Assembly (NCBI GenBank): GCA_035403465.1
Contig: DAONFG010000067.1
Coordinates: forward strand, 1 to 12,856
Origin: JAAYBQ01 sp035403465
GTDB taxonomy: Bacteria; Spirochaetota; UBA4802; UBA5550
Reading direction: 5' to 3'
Length of the DNA stretch: 12,856 nt
This document shows positions 1-6,778 of this stretch, piece by piece (positions within the stretch are counted from its first letter, which is position 1; the number at the start of each line of letters is the position of its first letter). Made by a program: the position numbers and the translations under genes. The notes below the pieces were generated by a model that saw nothing but the letters and a program-made list of their open reading frames with translations, was not told the DNA's origin and ran no database searches.

Positions 1-630
1 GGGAATAACACGGTCGTGCATAAATTTATAGCCGCTGCATGTCATATATTTTTTCAGGACATCGTGTTCATTGTAGAATTCCTCACGTACAGGTAGGCAG
101 TCTTTTTTGCGCGCATAGTATATGATCTTGCCCCATACAACTGCTGCTCCCTTTTTAGGTTTCAGCACAACACGATAGCAGTCATGGCCGTCAACAGTCT
201 GCGTGCCGTCAAGCGTATGGTAGTAATCCTTAGTTATGCTCGATTCCTTTACTATGTCGTCATTAGTGAAATCAGATCCCATCCAGGACTGGAGCATCAT
301 TGACGGGGAGATTTTAATGTCCTTCTTGAGTTTAGGGATATACTGGCGCAGCTCCTGGTCTATGAGCAGGAACCTGTTGCCTGCATCCTTTTCGGGCGCT
401 GTTATTTCCGAGAAGCTTTTTTTCCTGAGGCGGTTCTCCCAGGTTTTCAGTTCCATTGACCTGGTCCATTTCCTGGTTTTTATGATTATCTCAACTTCGG
501 ATATTGCAGATTTGCCCTTTATGGCCTCTTCTGATTTGCGGATTATTTCAGTAGCATCCTGTGCATAAGCGCCTGAAAACTGAGCTATAAACAACACTGA
601 AAAGATTAAAACAGATAGCGATTTTTTCAT
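1..630 (-). CDS. LolA-like outer membrane lipoprotein-sorting protein (3' end outside window)
   Basis: The 210 visible residues begin MKKSLSVLIFSVLF, a Sec signal peptide probably cleaved after the A-Y-A at residues 21-23, so the product is periplasmic. The mature part has the pattern of the LolA-like lipoprotein-sorting family. An N-terminal helix (A-T-E-I-I-R-K-S-E-E-A, about 26-36) is followed by beta strands alternating with charged turns (T-R-K-W-T-R-S-M-E-L-K; R-F-L-L-I-D-Q-E-L-R-Q-Y-I-P). Then comes the segment M-M-L-Q-S-W-M-G-S-D-F-T-N-D-D, which is typical of the family. Members resemble LolA, the carrier of lipoproteins across the periplasm, and are often encoded next to RND/MMPL-type exporters; whether that holds here lies outside the window. 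The ATG at 628-630 is preceded by AGGA at a good distance. An in-frame ATG at 637-639 would add three residues but has a poorer ribosome-binding site. The stop codon is beyond position 1. Confidence 0.8.
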   Translation of the reverse strand, partial: MKKSLSVLIFSVLFIAQFSGAYAQDATEIIRKSEEAIKGKSAISEVEIIIKTRKWTRSMELKTWENRLRKKSFSEITAPEKDAGNRFLLIDQELRQYIPKLKKDIKISPSMMLQSWMGSDFTNDDIVKESSITKDYYHTLDGTQTVDGHDCYRVVLKPKKGAAVVWGKIIYYARKKDCLPVREEFYNEHDVLKKYMTCSGYKFMHDRVIP

Positions 631-745
631 TTCCTGCATCCCGGATTATTTATTGAATAATATTACATTTTAACCGGAAAATCACACAATAATGCAATTA
701 TTATGGTCTATATTTTCTTCTGCAAACTACAGGGATTTACCAATA

Positions 746-774
746 TTGATCACAATTTTTTAATGCTACATAAT
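746..774 (+). promoter_or_regulatory. Candidate sigma70-type promoter for the higA-like gene
   Basis: TTGATC at 746-751 and CATAAT at 769-774 are separated by 17 bases. Transcription would start about 80 bases before the proposed TTG start codon. The surrounding DNA is very A+T rich, so such matches are expected by chance. This is only a plausible site. Confidence 0.3.
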
Positions 775-859
775 ATTTTACTTGCTAAAAACAATCATTC
801 ATGCAGAAATTTAAAATAACTATAAGTCTTATGCAGATTTGCGGATACAGAAGGTAGTT

Positions 860-1120
860 TTGCAGGAAAAAAGAACAAAAAATCTTGCTCACTTTCACCC
901 GGGGGAGATACTGCTGGACGAATTTCTTTTGCCATTTAACATCACGAACGACAAGCTGTCAAAAGACACCAATATAAGCATCAATGAAATCAATGAACTC
1001 ATCACAGGGAAAATGCATATAAACGAAGAAATCGCATCCAGACTTGCCGATTTCTTCGGAACCACTCCGCAATTCTGGCTGTCCCTCCAGAGTAATTACG
1101 ACAGCGCAATACTCAAGTAG
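860..1120 (+). CDS. higA: HigA/VapI-type XRE-family antitoxin, solitary
   Basis: This small DNA-binding protein has the layout of HigA antitoxins. The leading H-P-G-E-I-L-L-D-E-F-L motif is followed by a helix-turn-helix (L-S-K-D-T-N-I-S-I-N-E-I-N-E-L-I-T-G-K) and the closing F-F-G-T-T-P-Q-F-W-L-S-L-Q-S-N-Y-D. In characterised HigBA modules the antitoxin neutralises an mRNA-cleaving RelE-fold toxin and represses its own promoter. No toxin gene is visible: 631-859 has no coding potential, and the downstream gene is on the other strand and unrelated. No ATG is available. The frame opens at a TTG at 839, but a second TTG at 860 has AGAAGG (849-854) five bases upstream, so I start there (86 residues). 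The helix-turn-helix core looks intact, so a solitary regulator or a toxin-less remnant are both possible. The last 8 bases overlap the end of the convergent flavoprotein gene. Confidence 0.72.
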   Translation: MQEKRTKNLAHFHPGEILLDEFLLPFNITNDKLSKDTNISINEINELITGKMHINEEIASRLADFFGTTPQFWLSLQSNYDSAILK

Positions 1121-2030
1121 ACGAATCCTTAAGCCTGAACTTTTTAACAAATTTTGCCGCTTCAAGTCCTGCGACGCATCCTTCACCCACTGCTTTTGCA
1201 ATCTGCCACGGCGGTCCGCAAATATCGCCCGCAGCATAGATACCGGGAACATTGGTCTCCTGCTGCCTGTTTACAACAATATGCTTCATATCATCATCCA
1301 TTGCCACACCAATGAATCCCGCAAGCTCCATGGCACCCTTTGCGCCAAGCTCGATGAACACCGCATCGGAAACAAGTTTTGTACCGTCATCAAGGAGCAC
1401 TCCTTCAACATTTTTGTCACCTTCAATTGCCTTTACCTTTTTCCCTTCATGGACAACAACACTGCTTGCAGAGAGCTGTTTATATAGTGTATCGCCCACT
1501 TCGATCTTCTCTGCTACAAGATGAACAATATTGGTGTAGGCAACAAGTGTAAGTGCGCCTGTCACAGCAGCGCTTCCCGTACCGGTTATCACGACAGGTT
1601 TGCCCCTGAAAAAATTGGCATCGCAGTCAACGCAGTAGCTTACGCCATAACCGCGCAGTTTTGTTTCGCCCGGAACATTGAGCGAGTTCCTGGACACACC
1701 GATGGTTATTATAACGGCCCTGCTCCTGATTGCTATACCGCTTTCAGTAGTAACAGTTACATAATCCCCGTCATGGGAGATTTCGACTGCGTCCTCTTCG
1801 AGTATATCCGCACCAGCTGCAACGACCTGTTCGCGCCCCTGGTTCAGCAGATCCTCACCCTTTATATTCGTAAGACAGCAATAGTTCTCTATGTGCGCCT
1901 TGAATATACTGCTCTTTTCGGGATGGCCCATGACAAGCACCGAAACCTTTGCCCTTCCTGCATGTATTGCAGCCTGCAGCCCTGCAGGTCCGTGTCCAAG
2001 TATTATTACTTCATATTCATTTTTTATCAT
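1113..2030 (-). CDS. Thioredoxin-reductase-like FAD protein lacking the usual NADPH motif
   Basis: The 305-residue protein has the length and fold signature of thioredoxin reductases. The FAD dinucleotide-binding motif G-H-G-P-A-G-L lies at residues 12-18. The redox pair C-V-D-C is at 133-136, where E. coli TrxB has its C-A-T-C. The second FAD motif G-I-Y-A-A-G-D-I is at 263-270. It should pass electrons through FAD to the disulfide and on to thioredoxin or a related protein in the cytoplasm. The pyridine-nucleotide loop is unusual: it reads G-T-G-S-A-A-V (150-156), and the H-R-R-x-x-x-R that binds the NADPH 2'-phosphate is replaced by H-L-V-A-E-K (170-175). Ferredoxin- or F420-linked relatives also lack this motif, so the electron donor is uncertain. 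The ATG at 2028-2030 has AGAAGGA six bases upstream, inside the end of the lipocalin gene. A TTG six bases earlier is less likely. The lipocalin gene stops two bases upstream, so the two are probably co-transcribed. Confidence 0.82.
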   Translation of the reverse strand: MIKNEYEVIILGHGPAGLQAAIHAGRAKVSVLVMGHPEKSSIFKAHIENYCCLTNIKGEDLLNQGREQVVAAGADILEEDAVEISHDGDYVTVTTESGIAIRSRAVIITIGVSRNSLNVPGETKLRGYGVSYCVDCDANFFRGKPVVITGTGSAAVTGALTLVAYTNIVHLVAEKIEVGDTLYKQLSASSVVVHEGKKVKAIEGDKNVEGVLLDDGTKLVSDAVFIELGAKGAMELAGFIGVAMDDDMKHIVVNRQQETNVPGIYAAGDICGPPWQIAKAVGEGCVAGLEAAKFVKKFRLKDSST

Positions 2031-2032
2031 AA

Positions 2033-2557
2033 TCAATCCTTCTGAGTTACATATATCAGGGTAGAAGTATCAAAACCCAGTGACGCAGCCTTCTGCACCA
2101 GTCTATCAATAATTTTTTTATCCGGATCAGGAGTCCTCGCAAGTATCCAGAGATATGATTTGTCAGGGCCGCACACAAGTGAGTAGGTGTACCCGGTTTT
2201 ATCAAGCTCCATGATATTATATGAGCCATAGAACGGACCGAAGAATGACACCTTTAGTTCACCGGTCTTTGTGTCGCCTGTAAAATAGGCCTTGCCCTCT
2301 ATATCATTCCACTTATTTTTTAAAGTATTGAATCCCCGGTTTATCACTTTTACTCCGCCGTCATCGCGAAGTGAATATTCAGCTGAAACCTTAATAAGTC
2401 CCCTTTCAAAAGAATGGTCAAGCCTTGCTATTTCGTACCATTTGCCAAGGTACCTGCTCAGGTCAAAATCTTTAACTGTATCGACTCCCTCGGGAACTGA
2501 CACCGAAGAACAGCCTGTTATGATCACTGAAAGCAGAAAAATAATTATTTTCTTCAT
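2033..2557 (-). CDS. blc: Blc-type bacterial lipocalin lipoprotein
   Basis: The product has 174 residues. Residues 1-15 are a lipoprotein signal peptide ending in I-T-G before Cys16, the expected lipidation site. The mature protein matches bacterial lipocalin Blc closely. The hallmark first strand is Y-L-G-K-W-Y-E-I-A-R (36-45), followed by F-E-R-G-L, S-L-R-D-D-G-G-V-K-V-I-N-R-G, G-K-A-Y-F-T-G, L-K-V-S-F-F-G-P-F-Y-G-S-Y-N and V-C-G-P-D-K-S-Y-L-W-I-L-A-R-T-P. Family members form an eight-stranded barrel anchored in the outer membrane and bind lipids such as lysophospholipids or fatty acids; they are linked to envelope maintenance. The length is normal and nothing appears damaged. The ATG at 2555-2557 has GGGGA a few bases upstream. 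It is the first gene of a probable two-gene operon with the flavoprotein and is divergent from the giant exported protein gene. Confidence 0.93.
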   Translation of the reverse strand: MKKIIIFLLSVIITGCSSVSVPEGVDTVKDFDLSRYLGKWYEIARLDHSFERGLIKVSAEYSLRDDGGVKVINRGFNTLKNKWNDIEGKAYFTGDTKTGELKVSFFGPFYGSYNIMELDKTGYTYSLVCGPDKSYLWILARTPDPDKKIIDRLVQKAASLGFDTSTLIYVTQKD

Positions 2558-2678
2558 AATTTCCCCATCACTTTTAATTAATATGCAAAATTATTCTTCA
2601 TCCCTTTCATATTAATAAACATCAAACATCAAACTGTTACAAATATTTTTTACCCCTGCCTGTATTCGCGTATTTTAC

Positions 2679-2707
2679 TTGATTATATTCAATATTAACA
2701 GAATATT
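2679..2707 (+). promoter_or_regulatory. Candidate promoter for the giant exported protein gene
   Basis: TTGATT (2679-2684) and AATATT (2702-2707) are 17 bases apart, which would give a leader of about 35 bases before the ATG at 2748. It lies in the A+T-rich divergent spacer shared with the lipocalin gene. Chance matches are likely in this composition. Confidence 0.3.
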
Positions 2708-2747
2708 TATCACTCGTTGTCTCAACATAAGTATAGAGGAACTTAAT

Positions 2748-5700
2748 ATGAAAAAAATACTGCTCTTTGCAGCAGTTTTAATAACACTTCTTGTTTCATG
2801 GAACAACGTGTACGCGCGGTCATGGGATGACCTTGATGCAGGTGAACACGAAATATACGGCAGCGAGCGCGAGGAAAAGTTCCCGGTTAAGGCCCTTTTC
2901 ATGGAGATGGAGGAGTGGGAGAACCATTACTCCTTCATGTTCATGTGGCTCTTTAAATACACTGACTATCCAAGGTACAAATCAACAATGTTCATGCCGT
3001 TCTACTACGGCCTTGAGAGCAAAATCGACAACAGGTCAATGACTGTTATTCCCCCGCTTCTTACATACCTTGAGCGTGACGGAACTTATTACAAAAAATT
3101 TATTTTATTCCCGCTCTATTATTCAGACGTGGACAGCACGGAGACAAACCGTTCGATTCTCTGGCCTTTAATATGGTGGGGTAACTCACATTACGAGTCA
3201 TGGCGCAGTTCGTACCAGTTGTTCGTTCCCCTGCTCTGGTTCCATACAAGCGAATTGAACCTGAATTCTGATTCCGGCGAATCGGTATGGATCAATCCCC
3301 TCCTGTTCAGTTACAGTCACCGTGAAAACGGTAAAGAGGATGAATATCTGTGGTGGTCTCCGATCATCCCACTGCTCACCTTTCAGAACGTTGACAGCTA
3401 CGGCGGGCACAGAAACTTCTTCATGCTCCTGGACTATTCATGGGAAACCATTGACAGTGTTGATACAATAAAACGGTTCTGGCTGCTGCCCCTTTACCTG
3501 TGGCAGGCAGGGAGTAACGGCTACACATATATTGCCCCGCCTGTATATGTGCATGAAAGATACACAAACGGAGATTATTACCTGCACTTGTTCCCGGTCT
3601 TTGCAGTATGGAAGGACACATCTTCAGATAAAACAAAACAGTTATTAACACCTCTATTCGTCAGGCGCAAAGTCACAGAGACCGGCAGCGGTGATGAACT
3701 CTATTCTAACTTCTTCTTCCCTCTGCTTCCGGTATTCTTCAGGAGCAGCGACAAAAATTACGGCACACATACAAATATCGCGTGGATCCTTGACTGGGAG
3801 AGCAATACAGACGGCAGCATGAAAACATTCTGGCTGGCCCCGTTTGTTTTTCATGAATTTGCAGACTACGGTTACAGGTTTTATTTTCCGTTCTACATGA
3901 GGCCGCAGTGCGCAGAGGACCAGGGGTATTCATGGAGCCTTTTTCACTTCCACGACTGGTCTTCATCTGATGATACGGTCTGGTCATGGCTGTTTTACAA
4001 AAACACGCAGAACAACGGCAGCTGGTACTACCATTTTTTACCGCTGTTTTCAGCATGGCACGAAACAGGCACAGAGACCGAAAACCAGGTGATAACCCCT
4101 TTATTTTCGCGCAGGAAGGTTACCGACACCGCTACCGGTGAAAACATATACTCGAACTTCTTCCTCCCCATCATTCCGCTCTTCTTCAGAAGCAGCGGCC
4201 GTACTGAAGGTACACACACAAACATAGCCTGGCTGCTTGATTGGGAAAGCAATACAGATTCAAGCATGAAAACATTCTGGTTTGCGCCGCTTGTATTCCA
4301 CGAGTTCAAAGACTTTGGATACAGGGTTTACCTTCCCTTCTATGTACGGCCTTCGGGCTGCAGCGAACAGGATGGTATATCGTTCAGCCTGTTCCACTAC
4401 CACAGGTGGTCGAAGACATACGATACATTATGGGCATGGCTGTATTATCACAACAACGAGTACATTGAACCTGAAGCGGGAAAAGAAGAGGTTTCCGGTG
4501 ACAGGACATTGTCTGAATACTACAGGCACATTCTGCCTGTTTACTGGTCATGGCAGAATCCTGAAAGCAGCGGCAGCCTTGTACTTCCGGTTTACCTGAA
4601 CTACAGGGACAGCTACACAAAGCTGCACATTAATCTTACGGGCGTTGCAGTTAAAACTTTCACCGGCCCGTTTAAACCTGACCTGATGATTGATATTGAA
4701 AAAAAAGATGAAAACTGGTTCCTTGACACAGACATTTCATGGCTCTACGACGCGGCAAGCTTTTCATGGCGGACTCCTGTTACAGGCAGGAACAACGATC
4801 AGCCCGGCAACGATGAATTAACCGGGCCCGACGAAAGGCCGGTATCAATTAAAAAACGCACCACAAGCAGGGATGATTCGATAAATTATTTCGGCTGGGA
4901 TTTTCTTTTCGGATGGATGGCATACAGGCACGCTGACACGCGGTATCACTGGAGGGTCCTGCCGCTCGCATGGTTCACATATGACGAGGCATCAGCTGAC
5001 AGGTTAAGGATGATATTGCCCTTCTATCTTTCATACTATTCGGAAGAGACAAAAGAGGGCTACTTTATGCTTGCACCCTTCTATGCATCGCAGAGCGAGG
5101 GTGATTCCTACAAACGCGGGTTCCTGGTAAATTTATTCTGGGATGAGTATAACGCTGAGGAAAACTACAGGGAGAAGACCATACTCTGGCCATTCATAAA
5201 CTGGCACTATTCACCTGATAAATACGGTTTCAGGTTCTTCCCTTTCTACTGGTACAGGAACTGGAAAGAGGGTGAGGATACTATTTCACGTTCAATCTCC
5301 CTGCTGCACTACAGCATGAGCATAAAAGATATTAATGGCGGGTATACCTACAGGCGACGGATAAACCCGTTATACTACATGCACGAAAGTTCGGGTGAAA
5401 CGGGCGGATCATACACATTCTTTGCCCCGCTCCTGCCACTCTACTATTACGGGGCAGATACTGAAACCGGTGACAACGGTCTCGAGATGAAAGACTCACT
5501 TTCAATCTCACCTTTACACATATTTTCCAGACACTCAGTTAAGAACAAAACCGAATCAGCAGATTCATCAACATTGATGATCCCGGTAATTCCGCTGTTT
5601 TACAGGAACTCCGGCGGGAATTATTCGCACTGGAACTTTCTTGGTCTGTTCGACAGTTGCACTGACACTGACTACAGCAGATACTTCATGCTTCCTTTCT

Positions 5701-6545
5701 TTTATACATCGCAGAAGGGTGACCTGAAGTACAGGAACATACTGGGAATCATCGACTGGGAAACAGGCGGCGCTTCGGGCGGATCTTCCATGTTCCTGCC
5801 ATTCTACATGTGGCATGGCGGCGATGAGTCCAGACTCACACTGCCCCTGCTCCTGTCCAGTTTCAGCAGCGGCAAAGACTGGAATACAAAATTCATTGCA
5901 GGCACCTACTGGCACTCTTCACCCGACTACAGGCATCAGAACATACTTATGCTTTATGATCACACGTGGTATAAATCTGATAACAGGGAGTACGATGAAT
6001 ATGATTACCTTTTTACTCTTGCCGAAGTTGACATCTCCCCTGAACTATGGGAGATGCGAATGGCATGGGGAGCGTTGTTTGAATACTCAAAAAACCGGAA
6101 CAATGATTTATACGATTTTGACGCCCTGCTCTGGTTCGCAGGTGCTGATAACGAACGGGGCGGGTTTCACCACAGGCTGATGCCGGTATGGTACTACCAG
6201 TCATATTCGCAGAACGACTGGTTCCTTGTTATTCCGCCGCTCCTCAGCTACTTCAGCGAAGACGGAAGCGGAAAATTTGACCTGGCGCTTCTTGGACTGC
6301 TATACTACAGGAATGAAAACCGTTACGATTATGAAGACAGGAGACACATACTGCTTGGCATCCTGTACGATGAAGTAAAAAGCCCGGAAAGAAGGTACCA
6401 TGCACAGGGCAGTCTCTGGGGCCTCCTGTGGAATTATGAAACAGAGGAAAAAACAAACTTCACTAAATTTACAATACTTAAAGGTCTCTATAAATACGTT
6501 GAAAAAGATGGTGAAGGTGAACATACATTTTTCTGGTTCCTGTAA
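2748..6545 (+). CDS. Giant exported aromatic/proline beta-repeat protein, function unknown
   Basis: I do not recognise this 1265-residue protein. The ATG at 2748 has AGAGGA seven bases upstream and opens a clear signal peptide (K-K-I-L-L-F-A-A-V-L-I-T-L-L, likely cleavage after V-Y-A at residue 23). The frame continues upstream to 2679, but that extension lacks signal-peptide character and a ribosome-binding site. The mature protein is extremely rich in Trp, Tyr and Phe. It is built from about 35 copies of a short strand-like motif: hydrophobic, hydrophobic, Pro, hydrophobic, aromatic (examples F-M-P-F-Y-Y, I-L-W-P-L-I-W-W, F-F-P-F-Y-W-Y, M-F-L-P-F-Y-M-W). The motifs are separated by polar turns rich in Gly, Ser, Asp, Asn and Glu. 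Residues about 277-425 are repeated at about 426-570 with an offset of exactly 149 residues. A less repetitive linker lies near 640-730. There are no long membrane helices after the signal peptide, and the chain ends F-F-W-F-L. An outer-membrane or surface beta structure is my inference. Confidence 0.85.
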   Translation: MKKILLFAAVLITLLVSWNNVYARSWDDLDAGEHEIYGSEREEKFPVKALFMEMEEWENHYSFMFMWLFKYTDYPRYKSTMFMPFYYGLESKIDNRSMTVIPPLLTYLERDGTYYKKFILFPLYYSDVDSTETNRSILWPLIWWGNSHYESWRSSYQLFVPLLWFHTSELNLNSDSGESVWINPLLFSYSHRENGKEDEYLWWSPIIPLLTFQNVDSYGGHRNFFMLLDYSWETIDSVDTIKRFWLLPLYLWQAGSNGYTYIAPPVYVHERYTNGDYYLHLFPVFAVWKDTSSDKTKQLLTPLFVRRKVTETGSGDELYSNFFFPLLPVFFRSSDKNYGTHTNIAWILDWESNTDGSMKTFWLAPFVFHEFADYGYRFYFPFYMRPQCAEDQGYSWSLFHFHDWSSSDDTVWSWLFYKNTQNNGSWYYHFLPLFSAWHETGTETENQVITPLFSRRKVTDTATGENIYSNFFLPIIPLFFRSSGRTEGTHTNIAWLLDWESNTDSSMKTFWFAPLVFHEFKDFGYRVYLPFYVRPSGCSEQDGISFSLFHYHRWSKTYDTLWAWLYYHNNEYIEPEAGKEEVSGDRTLSEYYRHILPVYWSWQNPESSGSLVLPVYLNYRDSYTKLHINLTGVAVKTFTGPFKPDLMIDIEKKDENWFLDTDISWLYDAASFSWRTPVTGRNNDQPGNDELTGPDERPVSIKKRTTSRDDSINYFGWDFLFGWMAYRHADTRYHWRVLPLAWFTYDEASADRLRMILPFYLSYYSEETKEGYFMLAPFYASQSEGDSYKRGFLVNLFWDEYNAEENYREKTILWPFINWHYSPDKYGFRFFPFYWYRNWKEGEDTISRSISLLHYSMSIKDINGGYTYRRRINPLYYMHESSGETGGSYTFFAPLLPLYYYGADTETGDNGLEMKDSLSISPLHIFSRHSVKNKTESADSSTLMIPVIPLFYRNSGGNYSHWNFLGLFDSCTDTDYSRYFMLPFFYTSQKGDLKYRNILGIIDWETGGASGGSSMFLPFYMWHGGDESRLTLPLLLSSFSSGKDWNTKFIAGTYWHSSPDYRHQNILMLYDHTWYKSDNREYDEYDYLFTLAEVDISPELWEMRMAWGALFEYSKNRNNDLYDFDALLWFAGADNERGGFHHRLMPVWYYQSYSQNDWFLVIPPLLSYFSEDGSGKFDLALLGLLYYRNENRYDYEDRRHILLGILYDEVKSPERRYHAQGSLWGLLWNYETEEKTNFTKFTILKGLYKYVEKDGEGEHTFFWFL
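3576..4457 (+). repeat. Tandem internal duplication, 447-bp (149-residue) unit
   Basis: Copy 1 starts at about 3576 and copy 2 at about 4023. Equivalent codons are exactly 447 bases apart at several checkpoints: T-P-L-F at 3648 and 4095, and G-T-H-T-N-I-A-W at 3762 and 4209. The best-conserved block includes I-A-W-(I/L)-L-D-W-E-S-N-T-D, M-K-T-F-W and F-H-E-F. One residue is inserted in copy 2 near R-P-S-G-C. The copies differ at many synonymous positions, so the duplication is not recent. A weaker third start (Y-Y-R-H-I-L-P-V-Y) follows copy 2. Confidence 0.85.
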
Positions 6546-6599
6546 TCTGAAAGTTTATTCTTGACACTTAATATGGAAATTATTGTACTAAAAAATAAA

Positions 6600-6754
6600 G
6601 CCACGGAGGCACGGAGTACACGGAGATACTGGTAATATCTTATACTTATTTACCATCATATTAAAAAAGCTTTTTTAAAATTAACAAAATTCATTCAATT
6701 CGAATTGAATTTTTATATGATTTACAAACTCCGTGCCCTCTGTGTCTCTGTGGC
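6600..6754. repeat. 155-bp MITE-like element with imperfect terminal inverted repeats
   Basis: The left end (6600-6625) carries three CACGGAG heptamers, spaced 8 and 9 bases apart. The right end (6729-6754), read on the other strand, matches it at 21 of 26 positions. The A+T-rich interior contains two perfect 18-bp palindromes, at 6661-6678 (centred on AAGCTT) and 6693-6710 (centred on TTCGAA). No reading frame lies inside. Degenerate 'CCACGGAG...CACGGAG' intergenic repeats occur in many environmental bacterial genomes, and this looks like one of them. No clear target-site duplication is visible. The right end is about 25 bases upstream of the next start codon. Confidence 0.7.
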
Positions 6755-6778
6755 AAAAATACTATTTCAGGTGACAAC

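Noticed and set aside
631..859. A HigB toxin gene upstream of the HigA-like gene
   Set aside because: The region is A+T rich, has no reading frame of toxin length on the plus strand, and contains the leaders of two divergent genes.
1521..2045. A 174-codon plus-strand frame across the flavoprotein gene
   Set aside because: It is the complement of a clear thioredoxin-reductase-like gene, and its translation has no recognisable domain.
5568..5915. Antisense reading frames inside the giant exported protein gene
   Set aside because: They lie opposite a gene with a signal peptide and repeat structure, have low-complexity Cys-rich translations, lack ribosome-binding sites and match no family pattern.
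6561..6590. TTGACA at 6561 as a promoter for the nucleosidase-like gene
   Set aside because: No good -10 lies 16-18 bases downstream, and the distance to the start codon would span the whole inverted-repeat element.
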